64,000 bases of DNA, taken from NCBI RefSeq assembly GCF_002813455.1, contig NZ_PHHE01000001.1:868001-932000 (forward strand). The letters run 5' to 3'. Below, piece by piece: positions 40,710 through 50,761 of this stretch. Positions within the stretch are counted from its first letter, which is position 1, and each line of letters starts with the position of its first letter. Position numbers and translations under genes: made by a program. Below the pieces are notes generated by a model that saw only the letters and a list, made by a program, of their open reading frames with translations, was not told where the DNA came from and did no database searches. Source of the DNA: Pseudomonas baetica. GTDB lineage: Bacteria; Pseudomonadota; Gammaproteobacteria; Pseudomonadales; Pseudomonadaceae.

Positions 40710-42632
40710 ATGCCAACTATTACTCTTCCCGACGGCAGTCAACGTTCATTCGATCACCCGGTTTCCGTAGCCGAGGTCGCCGCATCCATTGGTGCAGGCC
40801 TGGCCAAAGCCACCGTGGCCGGCAAGGTCAATGGCAAGCTGGTTGACGCCAGCGACATCATCGACAGCGACGCTAGGCTGCAAATCATCACGCCAAAGGA
40901 TGAAGAGGGGCTGGAGATCATTCGCCACTCTTGCGCCCACCTGGTTGGCCATGCGGTCAAACAGCTGTACCCGACCGCCAAAATGGTGATCGGGCCGGTC
41001 ATCGACGAAGGCTTTTATTACGACATCGCCTTCGAGCGTCCTTTTACTCCGGACGACATGGCGGCCATCGAACAGCGCATGCAGCAGCTGATCGAGAAAG
41101 ATTACGACGTCATCAAGAAAGTCACTCCGCGCGCCGAAGTGATCGAAGTGTTCAAGGCCCGCGGCGAAGACTACAAACTTCGTCTGGTCGAAGACATGCC
41201 GAATGAACAGGCCATGGGTCTGTACTATCACGAAGAATACGTCGACATGTGCCGCGGCCCGCACGTGCCGAACACGCGCTTCCTGAAATCCTTCAAGCTG
41301 ACCAAGTTGTCCGGTGCCTACTGGCGCGGCGACGCCAAGAACGAGCAACTGCAGCGCGTTTACGGCACCGCCTGGGCGGACAAGAAGCAGCTGGCAGCGT
41401 ACATCCAGCGCATCGAAGAAGCGGAAAAGCGCGATCACCGCAAGATCGGCAAGCGCCTGGGACTGTTCCATACCCAGGAAGAAGCGCCGGGCATGGTGTT
41501 CTGGCATCCGAATGGCTGGACCCTGTACCAGGTGCTCGAGCAGTACATGCGCAAAGTGCAGCGCGATAACGGCTATCTTGAGATCAAGACGCCGCAAGTG
41601 GTTGACCGTAGCCTGTGGGAAAAATCCGGGCACTGGGCCAACTACGCCGACAACATGTTCACCACGCAGTCGGAAAGCCGCGACTACGCCATCAAGCCGA
41701 TGAACTGCCCGTGCCACGTGCAGGTATTCAATCAGGGCTTGAAGAGCTACCGCGAGCTGCCAATGCGTCTGGCCGAGTTCGGTGCATGCCACCGTAACGA
41801 GCCTTCGGGTGCGCTGCACGGCATCATGCGTGTGCGTGGGTTCACTCAGGACGACGCTCACATCTTCTGTACTGAAGAGCAGATGCAGGCTGAATCCGCA
41901 GCATTCATCAAGCTGACCATGGATGTTTATCGTGACTTCGGCTTTACCGATGTCGAGATGAAGCTGTCCACTCGTCCGGAAAAACGCGTTGGTTCCGATG
42001 AGCTGTGGGATCGCGCCGAAGCTGCATTGGCTGCAGCCCTTGATTCCGCAGGCTTGCCGTACGACCTGCAGCCGGGTGAGGGTGCTTTTTATGGTCCGAA
42101 GATTGAATTCTCGCTGAAAGATTGCCTCGGTCGCGTCTGGCAATGTGGTACCTTGCAGCTCGATTTTAACCTGCCTGTCCGTTTGGGCGCTGAATACGTC
42201 TCCGAAGACAACAGCCGCAAACACCCAGTGATGTTGCACCGCGCGATCCTTGGATCCTTCGAGCGTTTCGTCGGGATTCTGATCGAGCACTACGAAGGTG
42301 CGTTCCCTGCGTGGCTGGCGCCAACCCAGGCAGTGATCATGAATATCACTGACAAACAGGCGGATTTCGTCGCTGAAGTTGAAAAAACTCTCAACGAAAG
42401 CGGATTTCGTGCCAAGTCCGACTTGAGAAATGAAAAGATCGGCTTTAAAATCCGTGAGCATACTTTGCTCAAGGTTCCCTATCTTTTGGTTATCGGAGAT
42501 AAGGAAGTCGAGATGCAGACTGTCGCTGTGCGTACTCGTGAAGGTGCTGACCTGGGCTCGATGCCCGTCGCCCAGTTCGCTGAGTTTCTCGCGCAAGCGG
42601 TTTCCCGGCGTGGTCGCCCAGATTCGGAGTAA
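40710..42632 (+). CDS. thrS: threonyl-tRNA synthetase
   Basis: Class II synthetase of 640 residues: TGS domain (residues 1-62), second additional domain with editing site ([16 protein letters not shown], His73/His77 region; [13 protein letters not shown]), catalytic core with motif 2 [28 protein letters not shown] and zinc ligand MNCPCH, and a C-terminal anticodon domain. The ATG at 40710 is preceded by a strong ribosome site. Its stop lies 5 bases before the infC start. Confidence 0.98.
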   Translation: MPTITLPDGSQRSFDHPVSVAEVAASIGAGLAKATVAGKVNGKLVDASDIIDSDARLQIITPKDEEGLEIIRHSCAHLVGHAVKQLYPTAKMVIGPVIDEGFYYDIAFERPFTPDDMAAIEQRMQQLIEKDYDVIKKVTPRAEVIEVFKARGEDYKLRLVEDMPNEQAMGLYYHEEYVDMCRGPHVPNTRFLKSFKLTKLSGAYWRGDAKNEQLQRVYGTAWADKKQLAAYIQRIEEAEKRDHRKIGKRLGLFHTQEEAPGMVFWHPNGWTLYQVLEQYMRKVQRDNGYLEIKTPQVVDRSLWEKSGHWANYADNMFTTQSESRDYAIKPMNCPCHVQVFNQGLKSYRELPMRLAEFGACHRNEPSGALHGIMRVRGFTQDDAHIFCTEEQMQAESAAFIKLTMDVYRDFGFTDVEMKLSTRPEKRVGSDELWDRAEAALAAALDSAGLPYDLQPGEGAFYGPKIEFSLKDCLGRVWQCGTLQLDFNLPVRLGAEYVSEDNSRKHPVMLHRAILGSFERFVGILIEHYEGAFPAWLAPTQAVIMNITDKQADFVAEVEKTLNESGFRAKSDLRNEKIGFKIREHTLLKVPYLLVIGDKEVEMQTVAVRTREGADLGSMPVAQFAEFLAQAVSRRGRPDSE

Positions 42633-42637
42633 TTATT

Positions 42638-43183
42638 ATTAAGCGTGAAATGAGACAAGATAAACGAGCTGCACCGAAAGCCCCGATCAACGAGAATATC
42701 TCGGCACGCGAGGTTCGGTTAATTGGTGCTGAAGGTGAACAGCTTGGGATTGTGTCAATTGAAGACGCGCTTCTTAAGGCTGAAGAGGCCAAACTGGATT
42801 TGGTGGAAATTTCCGCCGATGCAGTACCCCCTGTTTGCAAGCTGATGGACTACGGCAAATCGATCTTCGAAAAGAAGAAACAGGTTGCCGCTGCAAAGAA
42901 AAACCAGAAGCAGATTCAGGTTAAAGAAATCAAGTTTCGTCCAGGGACGGAGGAAGGGGATTACCAGGTAAAACTGCGCAACCTGGTACGTTTCCTGAGT
43001 GATGGGGACAGGGCCAAGGTATCCTTGCGATTCCGCGGCCGTGAGATGGCCCACCAGGAGCTGGGGATGGAACTCCTCAAGCGGGTTGAAGCTGACCTGC
43101 TCGAGTACGGTTCGGTCGAACAGCATCCTAAGATGGAAGGACGCCAGCTGATCATGGTCATCGCCCCGAAAAAGAAGAAGTAA
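42638..43183 (+). CDS. infC: translation initiation factor IF-3, probable AUU start
   Basis: Binds 30S, prevents premature 50S joining and checks the start codon. I place the start at ATT 42638 (reads [10 protein letters not shown]..., 181 residues): CGGAG at 42625-42629 is 8 bases away, while the first ATG (42650) would be 20 bases away. AUU is the rare start through which IF-3 autoregulates in E. coli. Core motifs [36 protein letters not shown] and [12 protein letters not shown] are intact. Confidence 0.96.
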   Translation: MKREMRQDKRAAPKAPINENISAREVRLIGAEGEQLGIVSIEDALLKAEEAKLDLVEISADAVPPVCKLMDYGKSIFEKKKQVAAAKKNQKQIQVKEIKFRPGTEEGDYQVKLRNLVRFLSDGDRAKVSLRFRGREMAHQELGMELLKRVEADLLEYGSVEQHPKMEGRQLIMVIAPKKKK

Positions 43184-43243
43184 TCAACAGGGCACGGCAG
43201 GCCTTCTGATTATGTTTATCAACTGAATGCGGAGTATCCGAAC

Positions 43244-43438
43244 ATGCCAAAAATGAAAACCAAAAGTGGTGCTGCTAAGCGGTTTCTGAAAACTGCTAAC
43301 GGTATCAAGCACAAGCACGCTTTCAAGAGCCACATCCTGACTAAAATGTCGACCAAGCGTAAGCGTCAACTGCGCGGTAGCAGCTTGCTGCATCCGTCTG
43401 ACGTGGCAAAAGTCGAGCGCATGCTGCGCCTTCGTTAA
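43244..43438 (+). CDS. rpmI: 50S ribosomal protein L35
   Basis: 64 residues, basic, canonical [14 protein letters not shown] start and [19 protein letters not shown] end. Sits between infC and rplT in the standard order. In E. coli this operon is repressed by L20; the 60-bp infC-rpmI gap is the likely leader. Confidence 0.98.
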   Translation: MPKMKTKSGAAKRFLKTANGIKHKHAFKSHILTKMSTKRKRQLRGSSLLHPSDVAKVERMLRLR

Positions 43439-43466
43439 TTTTAGTCAAGAATAGAGGAAGTAACTC

Positions 43467-43823
43467 ATGGCTCGTGTAAAGCGTGGCGTCATTGCCCGTA
43501 AGCGTCACAAAAAAATTCTGAAACTTGCTAAAGGCTACTACGGTGCACGTTCGCGCGTATTCCGTGTTGCCAAGCAAGCGGTAATCAAGGCAGGCCAATA
43601 CGCCTACCGTGACCGTCGTCAGAAAAAACGTCAGTTCCGCGCTCTGTGGATCGCTCGTATCAATGCTGGTGCTCGTGTTAACGGTCTGTCCTACAGCCGT
43701 TTCATCGCTGGCCTGAAAAAAGCGTCCATCGAGATCGACCGTAAGGTTCTGGCTGATCTGGCAGTGAACGAAAAAGCGGTGTTTGCTGCGATTGTCGAGA
43801 AAGCTAAAGCCACCTTGGCTTAA
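43467..43823 (+). CDS. rplT: 50S ribosomal protein L20
   Basis: 118 residues, highly basic, with [32 protein letters not shown] and the C-terminal globular domain. Full length. Needed for early 50S assembly and for feedback control of the infC-rpmI-rplT unit. Confidence 0.98.
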   Translation: MARVKRGVIARKRHKKILKLAKGYYGARSRVFRVAKQAVIKAGQYAYRDRRQKKRQFRALWIARINAGARVNGLSYSRFIAGLKKASIEIDRKVLADLAVNEKAVFAAIVEKAKATLA

Positions 43824-43881
43824 GTACCCCCGACAATCACCCGGCCTCACTTCCGTGGGGCCAGGTGGTAAACGTCTTAAA

Positions 43882-44949
<1,068 letters not shown>

Positions 44950-44975
44950 TCGTAACGAATTCTTAGGAGAGCAGG

Positions 44976-47354
44976 ATGAAATTCAGTGAACAATGGCTGC
45001 GTGGCTGGGTCAGCCCGCAGGTAAATCGCGACGAACTGGTTGCTCGTCTGTCGATGGCCGGCCTTGAGGTCGATAGCGTGACCCCGGCTGCCGGTGTATT
45101 CAGCGGCGTAGTGGTAGGCGAGGTGCTGAGCACCGAGCAGCACCCTGATGCTGATAAATTGCGCGTTTGCCAAGTGAGCAATGGCGCGGAAACCTTCCAG
45201 GTCGTGTGCGGTGCGCCAAATGTGCGTCCGGGCCTGAAGATTCCTTTCGCCATGATCGGTGCAGAGTTGCCGGGCGACTTCAAGATCAAGAAAGCCAAGC
45301 TGCGCGGTGTTGAATCCAACGGCATGCTGTGCTCGCAAGCCGAGTTGCAGGTTGGTGAAGGCAATGACGGTCTCATGGAGCTGCCGGCCGACGCGCCGGT
45401 GGGTGAAGATTTCCGTGTGTATCTGGATCTGGAAGACGCCAGCATCGAGGTCGATTTGACCCCGAACCGCGGCGATTGCCTGTCCCTGGCAGGTCTGGCC
45501 CGCGAAGTCGGCGCGCTGTACGACGCTCCGGTCACCCGTCCGGTTGTGATGGCCGTTCCCGCGGTACACGACGAAGTGCGTTCGGTAGAAGTGCTGGCGC
45601 CAGCCGCATGCCCGCGTTACCTGGGTCGTGTCATTCGCAATGTTGATCTGTCCAAGCCAACACCGCTGTGGATGGTTGAGCGTCTGCGTCGCGCTGATGT
45701 GCGCAGTATCGATGCTGCCGTCGACATCACCAACTACGTGATGCTCGAGCTGGGTCAGCCACTGCACGCTTTCGATCTCGCCGAAATCAATGGCGGCATT
45801 CGCGTGCGCATGGCTGAAGAGGGCGAGAAGCTGGTACTGCTTGATGGTCAGGAAGTCAGCCTGCGCAACGATACGCTGGTGATCGCTGACCACACCCGTG
45901 CCCTGGCAATTGCCGGTGTGATGGGGGGCGAGCACAGCGGTGTCTCCGCGACCACTCGCGATGTGTTCCTGGAAAGTGCGTTCTTCGACCAGATCGCTGT
46001 CGCAGGCAAGGCCCGGTCGTACGGCTTGCACACCGATGCTTCGCACCGCTACGAGCGTGGCGTGGACTGGCAGCTGGCCCGTGAAGCCATGGAGCGCGCC
46101 ACTGGCCTGCTGCTGGAAATCACGGGGGGCGAAGCTGGCCCGATCATCGAGACCGTCAGCGAGCAGCACTTGCCGTCGATCGCCCCGATCACTCTGCGTG
46201 CGCAGCGCATCACCCAGATGCTGGGCATGGAAATGGATTCGGCACAGGTCGAGCGTCTGCTCAGCGGTCTGGGCCTGAATATTTCCGCCGACGGAGCAGG
46301 GCAGTGGCGCGTTGAAGTGCCAAGCCATCGCTTCGATATCAGCCTGGAAGTCGACTTGATCGAAGAACTGGCTCGTTTGTACGGTTACAACCGTCTGCCG
46401 GTTCGTTACCCGCAAGCGCGTCTTGCGCCGCAAGCCAAGGCCGAAGCGCGTAGCGATTTGCCTGAACTGCGTCGTCTGTTGGTCGCTCGTGGTTATCAGG
46501 AAGCGATCACTTACAGCTTCATCGATCCAAAGCAGTTCGAACTGTTCAATCCGGGCGTCGAACCTTTGCTGCTGGCCAATCCGATCTCCAACGACATGGC
46601 TGCCATGCGCTCGTCGCTGTGGCCGGGTCTGGTCAAGGCGTTGCAGCACAACCTGAACCGTCAACAGGATCGCGTGCGTCTGTTCGAAAGCGGCCTGCGT
46701 TTTGTCGGTCAACTCGAAGGCCTGAAACAAGAGCCAATGCTGTCCGGTGTTGTCTGCGGTAGCCGTTTGCCGGAAGGTTGGGCGCAAGGTCGCGATACGG
46801 TCGATTTCTTCGACGTAAAGGCTGACGTGGAAGCTGTGCTGGGCTTCGCCGGTGCGCTGGATTCGTTCACTTTCGCGCCGGGCAAACATCCGGCACTGCA
46901 CCCGGGTCAAACCGCGCGCATTGAGCGGGAAGGTCGTGAAGTTGGCTTCATCGGTGCAATCCACCCTGAATTGTCGAAAGCCCTCGGTCTCGACCGTCCG
47001 GTCTTCGTGTTCGAGCTGGTTCTGGCTGAAGTGGCGCTTGGTAAAATGCCGAAATTCCACGAGTTGTCGCGCTTTCCTGAAGTGCGTCGTGACCTGGCAC
47101 TGATTGCGCACAAGGATGTCGCAGCCTCGGCTGTATTGGACGTAATCCGTGAAAATGCAGGCGAATGGCTCACAGATCTCAGGCTGTTTGACGTGTATCA
47201 GGGTAAAGGTATTGATCCTGATAGAAAAAGCCTTGCAGTTGGCTTGACCTGGCAGCATCCATCGCGCACTCTTAATGACGATGAGGTGAATTCGACGACG
47301 CAAAATATCCTCACCTCGCTCGAACAAAGGTTGAACGCCACGTTAAGGAAGTGA
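44976..47354 (+). CDS. pheT: phenylalanyl-tRNA synthetase beta subunit
   Basis: 792 residues: N-terminal tRNA-binding (EMAP-like) domain, B3/B4 editing domain, B5, a catalytically inactive class II-like core and a C-terminal ferredoxin-fold anticodon-binding domain (HELSRFPEVRRDLALI, LAVGLTWQHPSRTLNDDEVN). Complete. Spacing to ihfA is 3 bp. Confidence 0.98.
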   Translation: MKFSEQWLRGWVSPQVNRDELVARLSMAGLEVDSVTPAAGVFSGVVVGEVLSTEQHPDADKLRVCQVSNGAETFQVVCGAPNVRPGLKIPFAMIGAELPGDFKIKKAKLRGVESNGMLCSQAELQVGEGNDGLMELPADAPVGEDFRVYLDLEDASIEVDLTPNRGDCLSLAGLAREVGALYDAPVTRPVVMAVPAVHDEVRSVEVLAPAACPRYLGRVIRNVDLSKPTPLWMVERLRRADVRSIDAAVDITNYVMLELGQPLHAFDLAEINGGIRVRMAEEGEKLVLLDGQEVSLRNDTLVIADHTRALAIAGVMGGEHSGVSATTRDVFLESAFFDQIAVAGKARSYGLHTDASHRYERGVDWQLAREAMERATGLLLEITGGEAGPIIETVSEQHLPSIAPITLRAQRITQMLGMEMDSAQVERLLSGLGLNISADGAGQWRVEVPSHRFDISLEVDLIEELARLYGYNRLPVRYPQARLAPQAKAEARSDLPELRRLLVARGYQEAITYSFIDPKQFELFNPGVEPLLLANPISNDMAAMRSSLWPGLVKALQHNLNRQQDRVRLFESGLRFVGQLEGLKQEPMLSGVVCGSRLPEGWAQGRDTVDFFDVKADVEAVLGFAGALDSFTFAPGKHPALHPGQTARIEREGREVGFIGAIHPELSKALGLDRPVFVFELVLAEVALGKMPKFHELSRFPEVRRDLALIAHKDVAASAVLDVIRENAGEWLTDLRLFDVYQGKGIDPDRKSLAVGLTWQHPSRTLNDDEVNSTTQNILTSLEQRLNATLRK

Positions 47355-47357
47355 CGT

Positions 47358-47660
47358 ATGGGGGCTTTGACGAAAGCTGAGATGGCGGAACGTCTGTATG
47401 AAGAGCTGGGCCTGAACAAGCGGGAAGCCAAGGAATTGGTAGAACTGTTTTTCGAGGAAATCAGGCACGCTCTTGAAGACAACGAGCAGGTCAAATTGTC
47501 CGGTTTCGGCAATTTCGACCTTCGGGACAAGCGCCAGCGGCCTGGCCGCAACCCGAAAACGGGGGAAGAAATCCCGATCACGGCTCGCCGTGTGGTCACC
47601 TTTCGTCCAGGGCAGAAGTTGAAGGCCCGAGTTGAGGCTTATGCTGGAACCAAGTCATAA
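47358..47660 (+). CDS. ihfA: integration host factor alpha subunit
   Basis: A 100-residue HU/IHF-fold DNA-bending protein: [68 protein letters not shown] with the intercalating-proline arm. Classic pheT-ihfA linkage. Overlaps the following merR-type gene by 20 bp. Confidence 0.98.
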   Translation: MGALTKAEMAERLYEELGLNKREAKELVELFFEEIRHALEDNEQVKLSGFGNFDLRDKRQRPGRNPKTGEEIPITARRVVTFRPGQKLKARVEAYAGTKS

Positions 47661-47997
47661 CGACGAACTACCCGTCATCCCGGGCAAACGCTACTTCACC
47701 ATTGGTGAAGTTAGCGAGCTGTGTGCCGTAAAGCCACACGTGCTGCGCTACTGGGAGCAGGAGTTTCCTCAGCTCAACCCCGTCAAACGCCGCGGAAATC
47801 GCCGGTATTATCAGCGCCAGGACGTGCTGATGATCCGGCAGATCCGCGCGCTCCTTTACGATCAGGGGTTCACCATCGGCGGCGCACGCTTGCGTCTGTC
47901 CGGCGATGAAGCCAAAGACGACACCACCCAATACAAGCAAATGATCCGCCAGATGATCGCCGAGCTCGAAGATGTGCTGGTGGTACTCAAGAAATAA
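47641..47997 (+). CDS. MerR-family transcriptional regulator
   Basis: A 118-residue protein with an N-terminal winged helix-turn-helix ([52 protein letters not shown]) and a short C-terminal dimerisation helix ([18 protein letters not shown]). No metal-binding cysteine pair is visible, so metal sensing is unlikely. Conserved behind ihfA in pseudomonads; target unknown. A perfect 9-bp hairpin (48004-48032) lies just downstream. Confidence 0.93.
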   Translation: MLEPSHNDELPVIPGKRYFTIGEVSELCAVKPHVLRYWEQEFPQLNPVKRRGNRRYYQRQDVLMIRQIRALLYDQGFTIGGARLRLSGDEAKDDTTQYKQMIRQMIAELEDVLVVLKK

Positions 47998-48086
47998 AAA
48001 GCTGCGTTTGAATACTTCCAGTTTTCAAACGCTTGCGATATATTCTTGAACGTTCTTCGAGGTGAAGAGCGAGTTGTAAAACCAGT

Positions 48087-48163
48087 CGGGGCGTAGCGCA
48101 GTCCGGTAGCGCACTAGCATGGGGTGCTAGGGGTCGAGTGTTCGAATCACTCCGTCCCGACCA
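48087..48163 (+). tRNA. tRNA-Pro (GGG anticodon)
   Basis: 77 nt with encoded CCA. Acceptor cggggcg pairs with cgtcccg (one G-U); anticodon loop atGGGgt between ctagc and gctag. The accessory region starts just downstream. Confidence 0.96.
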
Positions 48164-48180
48164 TATAATTCAATGACTTA

Positions 48181-48207
48181 GCCCAATCTGAAAAGGTTGG
48201 GCTTTTT
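48181..48207 (+). terminator. terminator after tRNA-Pro
   Basis: Stem gcccaa / ttgggc with a 10-base loop and five T. Confidence 0.8.
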
Positions 48208-48288
48208 CATGCCTGAAAAATACTCCCACATTTACTCCCACGGATATCTTGGATCTAAATAGCTTTACCATTTGAGAGGCTTGGTTGT

Positions 48289-48350
48289 GTTCGAGTCTCG
48301 TCCGCTGCGCCATATTTGCTTCCACTAAGGCCCACTGAACGCCTGGAAGC
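48289..48350 (+). repeat. displaced tRNA-Asp 3' end plus its downstream hairpin
   Basis: Bases 48289-48312 match the last 24 bases of tRNA-Asp (including CCA) with one mismatch. The next about 38 bases match the flank of tRNA-Asp copy 2 (17485-17520), including ccactgaacgcc. The flank hairpin is conserved by compensation: gcttcaagg/ccttgaagc at 17490, gcttcca/tggaagc here. No tRNA body precedes it. This looks like an attachment-site or recombination scar. Confidence 0.75.
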
Positions 48351-48586
48351 TACGGAAATAGCGGCCTTGAGCCGCTTTTAAGTGGGAGTTTTTGGCGAAG
48401 TAGCTTGATCAGGCTGCTTTTGAGCTCAATGACAGGACAGTAGTTGACCGAATCCAACAGTTTCTCAGCGAGTGCGAGGTTAGCTGGCTTATTGTCAAAC
48501 TGAGTGAGCCAAAGTTTAGCCTTTTCCTGCTCCTTGAACTGTGGCATCGCGGTAATATCTATTGACTGTAAAGTGCCTAGTTTCAC
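48350..48586 (-). pseudogene. probable truncated gene stump, family uncertain
   Basis: A 78-codon frame from GTG 48586 (or ATG 48547). The first 55 or so residues look protein-like (KAKLWLTQFDNKPANLALAEKLLDSVNYCPVIELKSSLIKLLRQ), while the tail (LPLKSGSRPLFP) is read from the hairpin flanking the tRNA-Asp scar, so the gene seems cut there. The W-x-x-Q-F-D...LLD pattern faintly recalls N-termini of phosphoribosyltransferase-like effector proteins, but I would not assign it. Nothing else is seen in 48587-48774. Confidence 0.35.
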
Positions 48587-48812
48587 CCCGTCTTCACCAA
48601 TGGGTGCTGCCTAGGGCACAGAATAGTGAAATCAGGCGGGCGATGCTTGCCCGAAAATTTCAATGCAAGCAGCCAGTGGTGTATGAGCGCCAAGGCCGCC
48701 GATCAGGGTAATGGGTCCTCAGGCACGACCTGCGAGAAGCATTGGGCTCGTCCCTAGTGAACCTTGGTGATTTGGTATGCGTCCGGGCCTCCGTCTTGCG
48801 TAACTAAGCCGG

Positions 48813-49024
48813 TTACCATCTGTGCGGCAGCAACTCGGAAATCTCACTCGCCCGCTACGTCGGTAGGCGCGTGAGTGCATCCTTCAGATGGCATACGGCG
48901 GGTCATGCCCGTTGAACCGTGCAGGTTGGATCAGACTCATCAGCGCTGCCGCTCGTTTGTCGCTGGGCAGTGAGCCGGCAAGTGGCCAATTCTTGCGACT
49001 CCGCGCCCACGGCCGGATCTGGTT
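48813..49024 (-). pseudogene. C-terminal remnant of an IS66-family transposase (tnpC)
   Basis: Read on the minus strand from 49024: NQIRPWARSRKNWPLAGS, then PSDKRAAALMSLIQPARFNGHD, then after a one-base frameshift YA-LKDALTRLPT, a stop (tag, complement of 48855-48857) and RASEISELLPHRW ending at the stop 48813-48815. These are the conserved C-terminal segments of IS66 TnpC. The remaining transposase is missing because the group II intron end abuts base 49025. The element's outer end is probably near 48775. Confidence 0.8.
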
Positions 49025-49130
49025 GTCGGGTTGTCAGGCACGGTTACCCTCATCCAGCCCCCTAAGAACCGTGCATGCGAGTTTCCCAGCACACGGCTGA
49101 AGCCTCCACAAAAGCAATATTAACTAAGCG
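49025..49130 (-). mobile_element. 3' end of a group II intron (domains V-VI) inside the IS66 remnant
   Basis: The complement of 49066-49099 is a 34-nt domain V hairpin: it opens with CAGCCGTGTGC (catalytic AGC triad), has the GAAA-type cap and closes with GCACGGTTC, matching the domain V consensus. A GGGGGC linker and a domain VI-like stretch follow, ending ...CCCGAC at 49025, the usual AC intron end. The 3' exon is the IS66 tnpC remnant. The reverse transcriptase ORF and 5' domains are absent; the upstream boundary near 49130 is a guess. Confidence 0.75.
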
Positions 49131-49208
49131 GGGTGCGGGGGGCTTCCTAAAGGAGCATGTGTTCTGCTAAAACGAATAGCGATGGTAAAAGGCCATGACT
49201 TGGCCGTG

Positions 49209-49274
49209 TTCCCATATTGGGAATATAAATTGACGATGGCCGCTTTCCGACGTATTCTAATCCCAAATTGGGAA
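49209..49274 (+). promoter_or_regulatory. promoter of the toxin-antitoxin/Beta cassette flanked by two matching operators
   Basis: TTGACG (49230-49235) and TATTCT (49253-49258) with a 17-base spacer. Palindromes ttcccatattgggaa (49209-49223) and atcccaaattgggaa (49260-49274) share 13 of 15 bases and have centres 51 bp apart, about five helical turns. The second covers the likely transcription start. This is the arrangement expected for cooperative autorepression by the XRE-type protein encoded by the second gene. Confidence 0.8.
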
Positions 49275-49281
49275 CACATTT

Positions 49282-49560
49282 ATGCATCTTTTTGGTAGGG
49301 ACAAGCTCGAAAGCCTCAGGGGGCGAGAGAGGGCTACAGATCTTTGGGTGTCAGCCTGGCTTTCAGAGGTGTGCCATGCGGCGTGGGCCGGACCTGGGGA
49401 TGTCTTGACGCAATTCCCTAAGGCACTAGAAATAGGCTCTGGTAAATACCGTTTTTCAGTGTCTTCAGGGCTGCATGTTATAGAGGTGTTTGTGAGCTTT
49501 CCGCAAAAAGTCGTTTTGATCACCGGTTTGGTAAATATAGAAGATGCAAATGGATACTAG
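49282..49560 (+). CDS. HigB-family toxin homologue
   Basis: A 92-residue basic-acidic mixed protein with the HigB layout: MHLFGRDKLESL, LWVSAWLSEVCHAAWAGPGDVLTQFPKA, then a beta-rich SGKYRFSVSSGLHVIEVFVSFPQKVVLITGLV. HigB toxins are ribosome-dependent mRNA endonucleases. The usual C-terminal TH-x-x-Y segment is replaced by NIEDANGY. The ATG lies about 17 bases after the predicted transcription start, with only GGAA as ribosome site. Overlaps the next gene by 17 bp. AT-rich compared with the core genome. Confidence 0.75.
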   Translation: MHLFGRDKLESLRGRERATDLWVSAWLSEVCHAAWAGPGDVLTQFPKALEIGSGKYRFSVSSGLHVIEVFVSFPQKVVLITGLVNIEDANGY

Positions 49561-50761
49561 GGTAATTCGTACAGAAGAGCAGCATAGAGCTTACTTGGAT
49601 GAACTCCATAAGCTCATGACTCTTATGCCGACCCCTGGATCTGAAAACAGTGAGCGTCTTGAGTTACTTATCGTGCTGATAGAGGCATATGAGAGCAAAC
49701 GCTATCCCGTGGAGCTACCTGATCCCGTAGATGCCATTATTTTTCGTATGCAAGAGAAAGGGTATAAACAGGCCGATCTTATACCCTATTTCGGAACGCG
49801 AAGTAGAGTTTCAGAGATATTGTCGAGGAAAAGACCATTAACTGTCCCGATGATCAGAGCCATCTCAATCGGGTTAGGTATTTCAGCAGAAACACTTATA
49901 GGTGTGGGTGATTCTGAAAACCAAAAAACAAAAAATGACATTGATTGGTCCAGATTTCCCGTTAAGGAGATGATTGCAAGGGGGTGGATCCAAAAGTTTG
50001 CTGGAAAAGTATCGCGCTCAACTGAGGATATTGTTCAAGAGTTTATATCTCAAATTGGATGGCAGTTCGGGGATACGGCTTTCAAACGCTCACTTGCTGG
50101 GGATGCTTATTCACCCACAACTAAATATGCTCTTTATGCATGGCTTGTAAGGGTGATTCAGAAGTCTCGTGAAAAAAAATCTTCAATCGGTGTTTTTAGT
50201 GAAAGTGTCATGTCAGCTTCTTTTTTACAAGAAGTTGCTCGCTTAAGCTGGTTTGATAATGGGCCTTTGCTGGCGGTAGAGTTTTTGCAAAAAAGTGGTA
50301 TCGCCCTGATAGTGGAGCCTCATTTGAAGGGCACATTGTTGGATGGGGCAGCTTTAAAGGATGTAGATGGACGACCTATAATTGGTATGACATTGCGTCA
50401 TGATAGGCTGGACAATTTTTGGTTTACGCTGTTGCATGAGCTTGCTCATTTATGGAAGCACGTAGGAAAAAATGAAACCTTTCTCGATGATTTGGATGCT
50501 ACATCTGAAGATAAGAGAGAAGCCGAAGCGAACCGCCTTGCTAGAGAGGCGTTTATTCCCCGTATTTTATGGCGGCGTAGCGAGGCATGCCTTGCTCCAA
50601 GTCGTGAAAATATAGATAAGCTATCAAGGGAGCTTAAAATTCATCCTTCTATTATCGCGGGTAGGATAAGGAGGGAGACGGAAAATTACCAGTTGTACAA
50701 TGACCTGATCGGGCATGGGGATGTAAGACGTTTGTTTTTTAATACTTCAGAAGGTGAATGA
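49544..50761 (+). CDS. HigA-like XRE antitoxin fused to an ImmA/IrrE zinc metallopeptidase
   Basis: 405 residues. N-terminal part (about 1-120) resembles HigA antitoxins: a helical lead-in (EEQHRAYLDELHKLMTL), then an XRE helix-turn-helix (MQEKGYKQADLIPYFGTRSRVSEILSRKRPLT). C-terminal part (about 240-400) is an ImmA/IrrE peptidase with the zinc motif HELAH in FWFTLLHELAHLWKH (about residue 303) and EAEANRLAREAFIPRILW, which supplies the third ligand. It should repress its own promoter and neutralise the toxin; the protease may cut a regulator or the antitoxin itself. ATG 49544 or 49550. Overlaps the next gene by 4 bp. Confidence 0.85.
   Translation: MQMDTRVIRTEEQHRAYLDELHKLMTLMPTPGSENSERLELLIVLIEAYESKRYPVELPDPVDAIIFRMQEKGYKQADLIPYFGTRSRVSEILSRKRPLTVPMIRAISIGLGISAETLIGVGDSENQKTKNDIDWSRFPVKEMIARGWIQKFAGKVSRSTEDIVQEFISQIGWQFGDTAFKRSLAGDAYSPTTKYALYAWLVRVIQKSREKKSSIGVFSESVMSASFLQEVARLSWFDNGPLLAVEFLQKSGIALIVEPHLKGTLLDGAALKDVDGRPIIGMTLRHDRLDNFWFTLLHELAHLWKHVGKNETFLDDLDATSEDKREAEANRLAREAFIPRILWRRSEACLAPSRENIDKLSRELKIHPSIIAGRIRRETENYQLYNDLIGHGDVRRLFFNTSEGE

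Noticed and set aside
48087..48350. A second functional tRNA gene after tRNA-Pro
   Set aside because: Only the last 24 bases of tRNA-Asp are present at 48289; no D-arm, anticodon arm or 5' acceptor strand precedes them.
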